Shown here in pieces: positions 16,890 to 25,772 of a stretch of 64,000 bases of DNA (positions within the stretch are counted from its first letter, which is position 1; each line of letters begins with the position of its first letter). The stretch comes from CBDCFV01 sp963664625. GTDB lineage: Bacteria; Chloroflexota; Dehalococcoidia; Lucifugimonadales; UBA3495. A program made the translations under genes and the position numbers. The stretch is taken from NCBI GenBank assembly GCA_963664625.1, contig OY761541.1, positions 3,038,001 through 3,102,000 on the forward strand. The letters are read 5' to 3'. The notes under the pieces were generated by a model. It was not told the DNA's origin and did no database searches. It saw only the letters and a list, made by a program, of their open reading frames with translations.

Positions 16890-18311
16890 ATGGCGGACGC
16901 CAGAGTGGACACCATAATCCACGGCGGGCAGGTGGTTACATCGACTCAGACCATTGATGCTGCCGTCGCTATTTCCGGAGAAAAAATCGTCGCGCTGGGG
17001 CCGGAGGGACTGCTGCCCCCGGCGGACAATTACATCGACGCTACCGGCAAGTTTGTCCTCCCCGGCCTGATTGACGCCCACGTGCACCTGGACGGCCACG
17101 ACGACTACGAGCTTGGCTCGCTGGCCGCCGCTCGGGCGGGCTTGACCACCCTGATCCCCTTCGGGTCCTACGACGTGGAGAAAGAGGAAACCCTCCCGCA
17201 GGCCATCAACCGCACCAAGGAAGAGATAGCAACGTCGGCGTTGGTGGACTTCGGCTTTCACTTCATCCTGCAAAACCGCCCCTACATCCTCAAAGACCTG
17301 CCCCAGGCGCTTGAAATGGGTGTCAAGTCGTACAAGATGTTCATGACCTACAAGAAGCGCCCCAACCGCATGTGCGACGACGACTTCATTTGCAGCGCCA
17401 TGGAGCATGTCTCCGCCGGCAACGGTGTGCTGCAACTCCACTGCGAAAGCGGCAACATTATTGAATACCTTGAGAACAAGCTTCTGGGTGAAGGGCACGT
17501 CCACCCCACCCACTTCCCGGAAGCTTGTCCCGACTGGGCCGAAGAAGAGGCCATCAACCGCGCCATTCGCATGGGCGCCGCCACCAACTGCCCCACCTAC
17601 GTGGTGCATCTCAGCACCCAACTGGGGCTGGAGCGCATCAAGCAGGCCCAAGCCACAGGCCAACTGGTGTGGACCGAGACCTGTCCCCAATACCTGCTGC
17701 TCTCCGACGCTGAAATGGCCAAGGTGGGACCCTTGGCCAAGATCGGCCCGCCGTTGCGGGCAGAGGACGGCCCTGACCGGGACGCTCTGTGGCGGGGGCT
17801 TGAGCAGGGCTACACTTCCATCGTCGCCAGTGACCACTCGCCCCACCCCTGGGAACTGAAGCAAATCGGGTGGGACAACATCTTTGTAACCCCGGAAGGC
17901 GCTTCGGTGCCCTTCGGCTCTCCGGGTGTGGAGACGATAGTCTCTTTGATGTACAGCGAGGGCGTGGTGAAGCGGGGGTTGCCCATCTGGTGGCTGGCCA
18001 GGGTAATGTCCGAGAACCCGGCCAGGATCTTCGGCCTCTATCCCCGGAAGGGTGTGATACAGGTGGGATCTGACGCCGACATCCTGATAATCGACCCGCA
18101 GGGAGACCGCATCATCACCGCCAAGGACCACCAGAGCAACGCTGGATATAGCCTGTTCGAAGGCTGGGAGGTGAAGGGCAGGCCTTGGATGACCTTGCTG
18201 CGGGGCAAGGTGTTGCTGAACCCCGACGGAGAACTGGACCAGAAGCCCGGCTATGGCCAGTTCCTTTCCTGCACCGGCCCCAGGTCTCCCATGGGCGGCC
18301 CCGTGCAGTAA
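16890..18311 (+). CDS. Dihydropyrimidinase/hydantoinase-type amidohydrolase
   Basis: A 473-residue cyclic-amidase of the amidohydrolase superfamily (dihydropyrimidinase, hydantoinase, allantoinase group), which opens cyclic amide rings. The binuclear metal site is complete: HVH in GLIDAHVHLDGH (His64, His66), the carbamylated lysine candidate Lys149 in KSYKMFMTYK, His184 in LQLHCES, His240 in VVHLST, and Asp315 in VASDHSPHP. ENPARIFGLYPRKGVIQVGS is the usual C-terminal signature. It has its own strong promoter and GGAGG. The product may feed the acetamidase- or aminohydrolase-type enzymes elsewhere in the window. The precise ring substrate is open. Confidence 0.9.
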   Translation: MADARVDTIIHGGQVVTSTQTIDAAVAISGEKIVALGPEGLLPPADNYIDATGKFVLPGLIDAHVHLDGHDDYELGSLAAARAGLTTLIPFGSYDVEKEETLPQAINRTKEEIATSALVDFGFHFILQNRPYILKDLPQALEMGVKSYKMFMTYKKRPNRMCDDDFICSAMEHVSAGNGVLQLHCESGNIIEYLENKLLGEGHVHPTHFPEACPDWAEEEAINRAIRMGAATNCPTYVVHLSTQLGLERIKQAQATGQLVWTETCPQYLLLSDAEMAKVGPLAKIGPPLRAEDGPDRDALWRGLEQGYTSIVASDHSPHPWELKQIGWDNIFVTPEGASVPFGSPGVETIVSLMYSEGVVKRGLPIWWLARVMSENPARIFGLYPRKGVIQVGSDADILIIDPQGDRIITAKDHQSNAGYSLFEGWEVKGRPWMTLLRGKVLLNPDGELDQKPGYGQFLSCTGPRSPMGGPVQ

Positions 18312-18323
18312 GGCCCATACGTC

Positions 18324-18348
18324 CGGCGCCGCGGGCGCAGCGGCGCCG
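18324..18348. terminator. Strong GC hairpin between convergent genes
   Basis: CGGCGCCGC pairs with GCGGCGCCG around a 7-base loop, between the hydantoinase stop and the stop of the minus-strand monooxygenase. No T-run on either side, so factor-independent termination is uncertain. Confidence 0.4.
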
Positions 18349-18363
18349 AGACGGGTGTGGTGT

Positions 18364-19392
18364 CTACTTGAAGTTGGGGATGACCTTCTCGGTCAACAAC
18401 CGCACCGAGTTCATAACCCGGTCGTCGGGCACTTGGCCGCCATAGTTCATCTCCAGCACCACCCCGGAAATATCCAGTTCGTCCCGGTACTCTCGCAGCC
18501 TTTCGGTCACTTCCTCCGGGGTGCCGTACATGACGCGCTGCCGTAGTACGTCTTCATAGGGCGTCTGGGCCATTTGTCTCAGCCGTTCGGCGCCCTCTTC
18601 GCTGGCCGCTGTCTTGATCAACTCCGTCGCGGCGTAGGTTATGGCGTGCATCGTGCTGGACTGGGGTTCCGACCGGGCCGCCTCGGTGGTTTCCGCAACG
18701 TAGGCGGGTATCCGTAACACCACCTCTCCCGGCCCTTCGTGGCCGGCTTCCTGGCGGCACGCCCGGTAGTCGGCCAACCGTTCCTGCAGCTGAGGGATAG
18801 GCGTGTTGGCGCTGATGAAGATAGGATGTCCCAGCTTGCCGATCTGCGTGTAGGTGTCGGCGGATGCCGCGGCGACGCGGGTGGGCGGATAGGGTTGCTG
18901 CAATGGTTGAGGCACCACCTGCACGTCCTGGTAAGAGTAGAAATCTCCCTCGTATGAGAATGGCCCGCCCTGCCAAGCCCGCATGATCACTTCCAGCGAC
19001 TCCAGGAAGCGGCTGCGGCTTTCGGAGTAGGGCACGTTGTAGCCCTCGTAGTACTTGGTGAGTCCGCTCCGTCCAATGCCGAACTCGAACCGGCCCTTGC
19101 TGATATGGTCCACTGTGGCGGCTTCCTCGGCGACTCGAAGAGGGTTGGTCAATGGCAGCACTTGCACCGCCAGCCCGATTCGGATTCTGCTGGTACGGGC
19201 GGCGATGGCGCTGGCGATTACCAGCGGCGAGGCCAATACCGACCTCTCCGGGCTGAAGTGGTGCTCCGCCAGCCACACCGAGTCCATGCCCATCTGCTCG
19301 GCCCGGTCAATCTGGCTGAAGGACTCTTCGAAGGCCTCCGCTTGGGTCATGCCTTGGCGAACGTGGAAGTCGGTAAACATGCCGAAATCCAT
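18364..19392 (-). CDS. Luciferase-like (LLM) flavin-dependent monooxygenase
   Basis: A 342-residue TIM-barrel flavin monooxygenase of the bacterial-luciferase superfamily. It starts MDFGMFTDFHVRQGMTQAEA and has SVWLAEHHFSPERSVLASP (near residue 38), RIRIGLAVQVLPLTNPLRVAEE (near 69) and GRFEFGIGRSG (near 103). A C-terminal GTPEEVTERL segment is typical of the class. Its reduced FMN could come from the flavin reductase at 6892-7377. These enzymes are strongly expanded in SAR202-type Chloroflexota, where they are thought to oxidise recalcitrant organics. AAAAGGAGAGG precedes the ATG. Substrate not assigned. Confidence 0.9.
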   Translation of the reverse strand: MDFGMFTDFHVRQGMTQAEAFEESFSQIDRAEQMGMDSVWLAEHHFSPERSVLASPLVIASAIAARTSRIRIGLAVQVLPLTNPLRVAEEAATVDHISKGRFEFGIGRSGLTKYYEGYNVPYSESRSRFLESLEVIMRAWQGGPFSYEGDFYSYQDVQVVPQPLQQPYPPTRVAAASADTYTQIGKLGHPIFISANTPIPQLQERLADYRACRQEAGHEGPGEVVLRIPAYVAETTEAARSEPQSSTMHAITYAATELIKTAASEEGAERLRQMAQTPYEDVLRQRVMYGTPEEVTERLREYRDELDISGVVLEMNYGGQVPDDRVMNSVRLLTEKVIPNFK

Positions 19393-19480
19393 ATTCCTCT
19401 CCTTTTCACGGTAAGACTTGGGAATCTTTCGTTGATTCCGAGTCTAGGCGTCCCCTCTGACGGCGTCAATCCCGTCGCCG

Positions 19481-21031
19481 CTATTCCCGGCTGACGCCGA
19501 TTTCAATGAAGCTGGTCTTCAAAGGCGTGTCGCCGCCGAAAACCAGGTTGGGGACTACTTTCCTTCCTGGCGGCTGCACCGTGCCCATGACGATGGAGAC
19601 TTCCAGCAAATCGTCTGCGTCCACCACCAAGGGAGCAGGCAGCCAGGCCGCAACTTCGTAGCCGCCCGTCACCAATGTATGGCTGTCGAAAGCCTCCCCG
19701 CAGGAGCGGCCGGCCTCCTCGCCGTTGATTCGAAAGGCCACGCACCGGTAATAGACGGCGTCGTCCAGCGGGCCATTCAGTTGCATCACCAACCGCGCCC
19801 ACTCGGTGAACGGCCAGGACCCCGATATTCCGGTGCCGGAGAAGACTAAAGAGAACTCGGTCCAGAGGAACTTGCGTAAATGCCCCCGGTCCTTCACCGG
19901 AACGTCGAACAACAAGGGTACTGATACGATGGCCAGCCCTCCCGGGCTGTTTGGTGACAGCGACAGATTATGCTCTCCTTCCTCCGATTGCACCAAGTAC
20001 AGGGTGACTTTCCCCGGCGTGGGCACCGGCGACCATGCTGGAGCGTAGCCTCCCCCGGTTGTGACTTGCTGCAAGGCCGTGCCGTCGGGCCGGATGATGT
20101 ACACCTCCCTTTCGCCGCCGCGGTCCGATTCGAAGGCTATCATCGAGCCGTCCCTCGACCAGGACGGCCACATATCCTCCCCCGGGTTGTTGGTCACCCG
20201 CGTTTGGCTGGTGCCGTCGGCGTCCATCACGTAAATCTCCGCGTTGCCGTCCCGCCGGGAGTGGAACGCGATCTTCGTTCCGTCCGGCGACCATGCCGGC
20301 CCCGCATCTTCCGCCGGGTCTGTGGTCAGCATAGTCTGATTGGCGCCGTCGGCGTCCATAATCGCTACGTTCAGACCGTCTTGGTGGGACGTGAACGCGA
20401 TTTTGGTCCCATCAGGCGACCAAGCGGGCGTAGTGGCTTCCCCGCCCTGTTGGTCGTCAAGGCCTCGCTGGTCCAAGCCGCTGGAGTGCATCAGGAACAC
20501 GCCAGGGCCTCCACTCCGCTCCGAGGTAAAGGCAATGGTCTCGCCGTCCGGCGACCAAGCCGGGTCTGTGTCCTCGCCCGGATCCCGTGACAGATTGATT
20601 GCGTCGGTGCCATCCGCGTCAATCACGAATACTTCCTGGTTGCCTTGGCGGTCCGACGTGAACAGCAACCGTTTGCCGTCCGGAGACCAAGCCGGACCCC
20701 AATCGCTGGCCTCGTTATTGGTGAGCCGGGTCAATCCGTCCCCGTTGGCGTCCACCGTGTAGATGTCCGGGTTGCCGTCGCGGTCAGAGGTGAAGGCAAT
20801 CAGTCCCAAGGCCGTTACGTCCAAGGTTGACCGTGTGTCGTTGGGCGGACTCGTATCGGTTGGAGAAAGGGCGGCTGTGGGTGTTACGGCAACGGACGGG
20901 ACCGTCGGTGGAGCCGCGTTCGGATCGCACCCGGTGAGAGTTATGGCGGCAAAAATAAAGAGAACCAAGAGAGCAGGGAGCCGTCGCAAGACTTCTCGGC
21001 GATGCAGGCTCCCGACGTGTTCATTTGCCAT
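19481..21031 (-). CDS. TolB-type beta-propeller lipoprotein
   Basis: A 516-residue exported lipoprotein. The signal peptide ends in lipobox ITLTGC (Cys35), followed by a Pro/Thr-rich linker. Residues about 75-345 hold six PD40 (TolB-like) blades, each with WSPDGxxIAFTS and a DADG-type loop (for example DPAWSPDGETIAFTSERSGG). The remaining 170 residues form an unrecognised beta-rich domain with one Cys pair (near residues 417 and 429). It probably sits on the outer face of the membrane as a binding or scaffold protein. An in-frame TTG seven codons earlier lies only two bases from GGAGG, so the ATG is preferred. Confidence 0.8.
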   Translation of the reverse strand: MANEHVGSLHRREVLRRLPALLVLFIFAAITLTGCDPNAAPPTVPSVAVTPTAALSPTDTSPPNDTRSTLDVTALGLIAFTSDRDGNPDIYTVDANGDGLTRLTNNEASDWGPAWSPDGKRLLFTSDRQGNQEVFVIDADGTDAINLSRDPGEDTDPAWSPDGETIAFTSERSGGPGVFLMHSSGLDQRGLDDQQGGEATTPAWSPDGTKIAFTSHQDGLNVAIMDADGANQTMLTTDPAEDAGPAWSPDGTKIAFHSRRDGNAEIYVMDADGTSQTRVTNNPGEDMWPSWSRDGSMIAFESDRGGEREVYIIRPDGTALQQVTTGGGYAPAWSPVPTPGKVTLYLVQSEEGEHNLSLSPNSPGGLAIVSVPLLFDVPVKDRGHLRKFLWTEFSLVFSGTGISGSWPFTEWARLVMQLNGPLDDAVYYRCVAFRINGEEAGRSCGEAFDSHTLVTGGYEVAAWLPAPLVVDADDLLEVSIVMGTVQPPGRKVVPNLVFGGDTPLKTSFIEIGVSRE

Positions 21032-21101
21032 GTGTTTATGCAAGGCCTCCAACTTTCGCCTATGTTTCGGTATGGGATGCCCCGGGCCGGAAATAGCCGG
21101 G

Positions 21102-22028
21102 TTACCGCGGGTAATGGCGGCGCAACTCCGAAGTGTAATTGCGCCCTATCAAGTCCCCGTTCTCGTTAATCCATGCGCGAAACGATGTCTTGCCCAGCGG
21201 CGGAGATGATGACACCAGCAGCCCGGCCATCAACCCTTCTATCTCTTCCTTGGTCAGCACCACGTCGCCAATCACCTTCCCCACCACGCGGGACAGCAAC
21301 AAGGCCAGCATCGGGGGGGCGTGGACTATCCCGGTCCTGCTCCCGACTGCGTGGGTAATTATCCGCACCAATTCATCGAATGTGTAGTTCTCCGGCCCTG
21401 CGGCGTCCAGTACTTGGTCTTCCCTGCTCTCGCCCGCTTGTACGGCCAGTTCGGCCAAGTCTTCCACGAAGATTGGCTGAAGCCGGTAGCCACCGTCTCC
21501 AGGCACAATAAAAAAAGGAAACTTCCGCACCAGCCAGCCGATGTTGTTCAACAGGACATCTTCCAAGCCGAACACCACCGTCGGCCTTACAATGGCGTAG
21601 GACAGTCCCGAAGCCATGATCGCCTCTTCCACCATCCCCTTTCCCCGGAAGTAAGGCAACGGAGACTTTGAGGACGGATTGGTTATGCTTACGTGAACAA
21701 GCCTTTTGACACCCGCCTCTTGCGCGGCGCGAACGAGGGTCTTGATGTTCTCAACCGCCGAATCAAAGGTCACTTGGCCCCGGTCGAACCTGATCCAGTA
21801 GGTGTTGTACAGCGTCGAAACACCCGAAAGCTGTTTGGTCAGTTCCGAGGGGTTGTCGAAGTTGAAAGGCTCCGCCTTGACCTTTCCTTCAAAGGGGTCA
21901 GGCCGATTGGGATGGCCTGTAAGCGTCTTTACCTCAACCCCCATGTTCAGAAGACGCCGTGTAATGTACCTGCCGGTATACCCGAAAGCACCCGTTACTA
22001 CATCCATTGGAGTAAACCCCGGTGGCAT
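21102..22028 (-). CDS. NmrA-like/atypical SDR NAD(P)-binding protein
   Basis: A 308-residue extended/atypical short-chain dehydrogenase. The NAD(P) motif VTGAFGYTGRYITRRLL lies at residues 11-27. VKRLVHVSITNPSSKSPLPY (near 123) and LSYAIVRPTVVFG (near 152) are typical of NADH-dehydrogenase-subunit-like or NmrA members. The usual YxxxK is replaced by a sequence that keeps Tyr and Lys near PYFRGKGMVEE. No signal peptide. The true start may be the second Met (22007), where the first strand begins. The gene is divergent from the MFS gene at 22158. Confidence 0.82.
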   Translation of the reverse strand: MPPGFTPMDVVTGAFGYTGRYITRRLLNMGVEVKTLTGHPNRPDPFEGKVKAEPFNFDNPSELTKQLSGVSTLYNTYWIRFDRGQVTFDSAVENIKTLVRAAQEAGVKRLVHVSITNPSSKSPLPYFRGKGMVEEAIMASGLSYAIVRPTVVFGLEDVLLNNIGWLVRKFPFFIVPGDGGYRLQPIFVEDLAELAVQAGESREDQVLDAAGPENYTFDELVRIITHAVGSRTGIVHAPPMLALLLSRVVGKVIGDVVLTKEEIEGLMAGLLVSSSPPLGKTSFRAWINENGDLIGRNYTSELRRHYPR

Positions 22029-22102
22029 CTTGATGGTTCATATCCCATATTACACCCGCTCGGTTGGACACGCGAAGACAAAACGCGGTGGTCTCTGTCG
22101 TA

Positions 22103-22131
22103 TTGAGCGCCGGTGCCATTGGGCGTACAAT
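22103..22131 (+). promoter_or_regulatory. Promoter of the 22.2 kb MFS gene
   Basis: TTGAGC (22103-22108) and TACAAT (22126-22131) are 17 bases apart, with a leader of about 20 bases containing GGGAGA. Confidence 0.6.
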
Positions 22132-22157
22132 GGGCCGGCTGCCATAGGGAGAAATGA

Positions 22158-23492
22158 ATGCTCAAGGTCGATCTCAGGCCGGCTCACATGAGCGTCGGCA
22201 CCCGACGCATCCACTACGGTTGGATTATTGTAGTCCTGGCCGGTTTGATGTGGATGACCAGTGGCTCCATCCGTTTCTCTGCCTCCGTTCTGGTGCCCCA
22301 CTTGCACGATCCCGACGGCATGGGGTGGAGCTACGCTGCCGTAGGATTTGCCTTCAGCCTTCAATGGTTCCTGTCAGGATTCGCGGGCCCGGCGGTTGGC
22401 TGGGCTTGCGATCGCTACGGTGTCCGCCGCACCATGTTCGTGGGAGCGTTGCTCTTCATCGCCGGCATGATGCTTACTGGCACCATGACCCAACTCTGGC
22501 AATTCTACCTCTACTTCGGCATTGTCCTGGGCATCGTAATGTCCATCTTCCAAGTCCCGCTCGTATCCGGGACGAGCGGCTGGTTCAGGACCCACCTGGG
22601 TCTGGCGATGGGCGGCCTCCAGTTCATCCAGAGCTTTGGCATCGTGATGTTCATTCCGTTGATGGCGTTCCTTTTCGCCAACTACGGGTTGCTTGGCACC
22701 TTCTGGGTCCCCGGCATCATCGGCGGCGTGGTGCTGCTCCTTTTGATACGCCCCTTTTACAACGAGCCCGCCGCGGTAGGGATGCGGCCCTTTGGCGCTC
22801 CCGAAACCGAACCCATAAGCCGTCCGCAGACTGATGCAACAGCGAAACAGCGGTCCAGCGTCTTCTTCCGCCAAGCGCAACGCACCGGCGCCTTCTGGAA
22901 CCTCATAGGCATCCACTTCTGGGGATGCATGGGTCACAACGTATTCATAGTTTTCCTCATCGCCATGATCGAGGATCAAGGCATATCCAAGGCTTTGGCC
23001 ATTGGCGCCTTTATCACGATGCACGCCGTCAGCACTTCGGCGCGGTTCCTGGTGCCGGTGGCAGCGGACATATTGGGGGCCAAGCCCATCATGGTGGCGT
23101 GTTTCGCCCTTCACGTTTTCCCGCCGCTCCTTCTGGTCTTCTCCCAAGACCCGTGGTCCTTCTACCTGTTTGCCGTCCTGTTTGGCTTGGGCTTGGGCGG
23201 CGAGGTCCCGTTGTTCCCCATCATCAACCGACAATATTACGGCAGCGCGCCCATCGGCACCGTCTACGGTTGGCAGATGTTTGGCAACGGGGTCGGCATG
23301 GGTCTCGGCCCGTTGGTGGGCGGGTTCCTGTGGGACATCACCGGCAACTTCCTCAGCATAGTGTACGCATCTATCGGGTTCAGCTTGGTAGGTCTTCTCT
23401 CGGCGCTTGTTTTGCCGCGCACGTCCCACGTATTGACTCCCCACTGGGAAGACGCCCTGCCCCCGGAGGCCCGGTCCGCCCCCCAAGCCTGA
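22158..23492 (+). CDS. MFS transporter, OFA/monocarboxylate-like
   Basis: A 444-residue twelve-helix carrier. The N-terminus RRIHYGWIIVVLAGLMWM and the loop GWACDRYGVRRTMFVGALLF match the oxalate-formate/monocarboxylate branch of the MFS. The central cytoplasmic loop lies near residues 210-240. The second half ends with ALVLPRTSHVL. GGGAGAAATGA precedes the ATG. It may import carboxylates; substrate is inferred only from subfamily resemblance. Confidence 0.85.
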   Translation: MLKVDLRPAHMSVGTRRIHYGWIIVVLAGLMWMTSGSIRFSASVLVPHLHDPDGMGWSYAAVGFAFSLQWFLSGFAGPAVGWACDRYGVRRTMFVGALLFIAGMMLTGTMTQLWQFYLYFGIVLGIVMSIFQVPLVSGTSGWFRTHLGLAMGGLQFIQSFGIVMFIPLMAFLFANYGLLGTFWVPGIIGGVVLLLLIRPFYNEPAAVGMRPFGAPETEPISRPQTDATAKQRSSVFFRQAQRTGAFWNLIGIHFWGCMGHNVFIVFLIAMIEDQGISKALAIGAFITMHAVSTSARFLVPVAADILGAKPIMVACFALHVFPPLLLVFSQDPWSFYLFAVLFGLGLGGEVPLFPIINRQYYGSAPIGTVYGWQMFGNGVGMGLGPLVGGFLWDITGNFLSIVYASIGFSLVGLLSALVLPRTSHVLTPHWEDALPPEARSAPQA

Positions 23493-23587
23493 AGCTCAAC
23501 CCACCCCAGCCACGGCCTGCGTGTTAAAATATGGCCGCTTGGCGCGTACCTGCGCCGCATCACCATGACGAAATAAGGAGGTAGTTC

Positions 23588-24316
23588 ATGCCAGGAAGTT
23601 GGGTAGACATAGACGTTTCGGGCGAGACTATGGAGGGTTACCTCACCAGGCCGGAGGGGTCCGATGAGCCGCGGCCGGCGGTGATAGTGATCCAGGAAAT
23701 CTGGGGGGTGAACTCCCACATCCAGTACATGACCGACCGGCTCCCCGCTATGGGTTACGTGGGTCTTGCCCCGGCCATGTTCCACCGGCAGGGCAAAATG
23801 CTGATGGGCTTGCATGAAGAAATGGAGACCGCAGTCTCCAGGATGAGCAACTGCACCGACGCTCAGATCGTCGCCGACGTTCAAGCGGCGGCCAACTACC
23901 TGAAGTCCCAGCCTTTCGTCCAAGGCGACCGCATCGGCATCGTCGGCTTCTGCTTCGGCGGCAGGGTGTCCTACCTGGCCGCCTGCAATGTGGCCGACAT
24001 CAAGGCTACGGTGGTCTACTACGGCGGCCGTATCATGAATTCCTTGGGCGACGGCCCGTCCCCCTTCGACCAGACCTCCAAGATAAGCTCCCCCATCCTT
24101 GGCTTGTTCGGGGAGGATGACGCCAACCCGACGGTCGCCGACGTGGACCAGATATCCGCCGAGTTGACCAAGCACAACAAGGTACACGAGTTTCACCAGT
24201 ACCCGGGATGCGGGCACGGCTTCAACTGCAACGCCCGCTCCAGCTACCGGCCCGAGGCGGCCAGGGACGCTTGGGCCAAGGCCACGGCCTGGTTCGACCA
24301 GCACCTCAAAGGGTAA
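23588..24316 (+). CDS. Dienelactone hydrolase family protein
   Basis: A 242-residue alpha/beta hydrolase of the DLH type. The nucleophile is a cysteine in IVGFCFGGRVSYLAA (Cys122), with the acid in GEDDAN (Asp177 or 178) and His210 in PGCGHGFNC. This Cys-Asp-His triad defines carboxymethylenebutenolidase-like enzymes, which hydrolyse enol lactones from catechol cleavage. AAGGAGGT precedes the ATG. The two VOC proteins at 13-14 kb could supply a ring-cleavage step, but that link is inference. Confidence 0.9.
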   Translation: MPGSWVDIDVSGETMEGYLTRPEGSDEPRPAVIVIQEIWGVNSHIQYMTDRLPAMGYVGLAPAMFHRQGKMLMGLHEEMETAVSRMSNCTDAQIVADVQAAANYLKSQPFVQGDRIGIVGFCFGGRVSYLAACNVADIKATVVYYGGRIMNSLGDGPSPFDQTSKISSPILGLFGEDDANPTVADVDQISAELTKHNKVHEFHQYPGCGHGFNCNARSSYRPEAARDAWAKATAWFDQHLKG

Positions 24317-24352
24317 GCGTTCCGGCTGCCAAAACAATTCGGACCACCGCAA

Positions 24353-24390
24353 TAGCGGGGAGAGCTTCTTTGAGAGGGCCCTCCCCGCTA
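24353..24390 (+). terminator. Hairpin after the dienelactone hydrolase
   Basis: TAGCGGGGAG (24353-24362) pairs with CTCCCCGCTA (24381-24390), a 10-bp stem with an 18-base loop. Downstream bases are CTACTT, a poor T-run. Confidence 0.45.
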
Positions 24391-24415
24391 CTACTTATGT
24401 GACACGCCATAACTC

Positions 24416-25708
24416 ATGCACCAACCGCCGCTCCCGGCAACGTCCGACGCGGATCATGCTCAACAGTCCCTGACCAGCCTTCAGGTGATCAGGGGCTACC
24501 GGGACTTTCGGCTCATCTGGGCCGGGAATTTCGCCGCCCAAAGCGTCCAATGGCTGCAAATGCTCACCGTCGGCTGGCTGGTGCTGCACCTCACCGAGGG
24601 CAACGCCCTGCTGACCGGCACAGTTGTCGGCATCCGCACCCTCCCCGTATTGCTCATCGGCCCTTGGGCCGGCGTGTTGGCAGACCGGATGGACCGGCGA
24701 AAACTGGTGATGGTCTCCCAATCGGTGATGGCCGTCATCGCCGCGCTGTTTGCCGTGATGGTGCTGTCCACCGACTTGGACTCCGACCCGATGTCCGGCC
24801 CGCTCCGCTGGTGGCACCCGTTCATCTACATGGCGTTGGCCGGGATAGCCCACGCGATCATCCAACCCGTGCGTCAAGCCATGGTGGTCAACACCGTGCC
24901 CAGGCACGGCCTCACCAGCGCCCTTGCCTTGAACGGGATGGTCTATCCCACTACCCGCATCCTGGCCCCGGCCGTCGGCGGAGTGCTTATAGCTACCTTG
25001 GGGTTCAAGTGGAATTTCTTCCTGGAAGCTATGGCCTATCTTGGAATTGTCCTGTCCCTGCTCCCGGCGCGGCTCCCATACCGGGGCGGCAACTCCGGGC
25101 GTCACGCATCGGCGCTGACCAGCTTGGTGGACGGTGTCCGGTACGTGTGGCGGGACAAGACGATAGTCCAGTTGATAGCGCTAGCGTTCATCCCCAACTT
25201 CATCTTCCAGCCGGTGACTTTCCTGTTGCCGGTGTTCACCTCCGACGTGCTGGGGCGGCAGGCGGACGCGGGCGGCATGTTGGCCGCCGGCATCGGCGTT
25301 GGGGGTGTTTGCGCCGCCGTCATCATCGCCGTCTTGGGGTTCGTGCTGCGAAAGGGAGCAATCAGCTTCGCCGGCCTCATCGGGGGCTGCGTTTTTGTGG
25401 TGCTGTTCTCCCAGTCCCAGTGGTTGATGATTTCCTTTGCCCTGTTGGCTGGGATGGGTTTTTGCCAGTATGTCTTCAGGGTCTCGAACGGTATCCTGGT
25501 CCAGTCCATTGTCACCGACGATATGCGGGGCAGGGTCACCAGCCTGTACCAATTGGAACATGGCTTGGCGCCTCTGGGGACGCTGATTATCAGTTCGATG
25601 GTCCACCTGTGGAACCCGGCGGACGCCGTCACCGCAGTCGGCGCCGTCGCATTGGGCGGCGCCGTGTTGATGGCCCTTGCCTTCCGCTCGGCGCGGCGGT
25701 TGGAGTGA
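24416..25708 (+). CDS. MFS exporter, EntS/MFS_3-like
   Basis: A 430-residue membrane protein. It begins with a soluble stretch, then YRDFRLIWAGNFAAQSVQWL and the motif GVLADRMDRRKLVMVSQSVM. MRGRVTSLYQLEHGLAPLG near residue 375 is the second signature of the enterobactin-exporter-like MFS_3 group. Roughly eleven to twelve hydrophobic helices. Export of a small molecule is likely, the substrate unknown. No clear Shine-Dalgarno precedes the ATG. Confidence 0.85.
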   Translation: MHQPPLPATSDADHAQQSLTSLQVIRGYRDFRLIWAGNFAAQSVQWLQMLTVGWLVLHLTEGNALLTGTVVGIRTLPVLLIGPWAGVLADRMDRRKLVMVSQSVMAVIAALFAVMVLSTDLDSDPMSGPLRWWHPFIYMALAGIAHAIIQPVRQAMVVNTVPRHGLTSALALNGMVYPTTRILAPAVGGVLIATLGFKWNFFLEAMAYLGIVLSLLPARLPYRGGNSGRHASALTSLVDGVRYVWRDKTIVQLIALAFIPNFIFQPVTFLLPVFTSDVLGRQADAGGMLAAGIGVGGVCAAVIIAVLGFVLRKGAISFAGLIGGCVFVVLFSQSQWLMISFALLAGMGFCQYVFRVSNGILVQSIVTDDMRGRVTSLYQLEHGLAPLGTLIISSMVHLWNPADAVTAVGAVALGGAVLMALAFRSARRLE

Positions 25709-25772
25709 CTTTGACGATGGCGAGCCTCGGCCCATATCATTGCTGAAGTAACCCTTTTATCAGGAGTGCGGT

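Noticed and set aside
16875..18131. 418-codon frame antisense to the hydantoinase
   Set aside because: The sense strand has a complete metal site and promoter; the antisense product is compositionally biased.
22374..23486. 370-codon frame antisense to the OFA-like MFS gene
   Set aside because: Highly charged sequence without motifs, typical of the complement of a membrane-protein gene.
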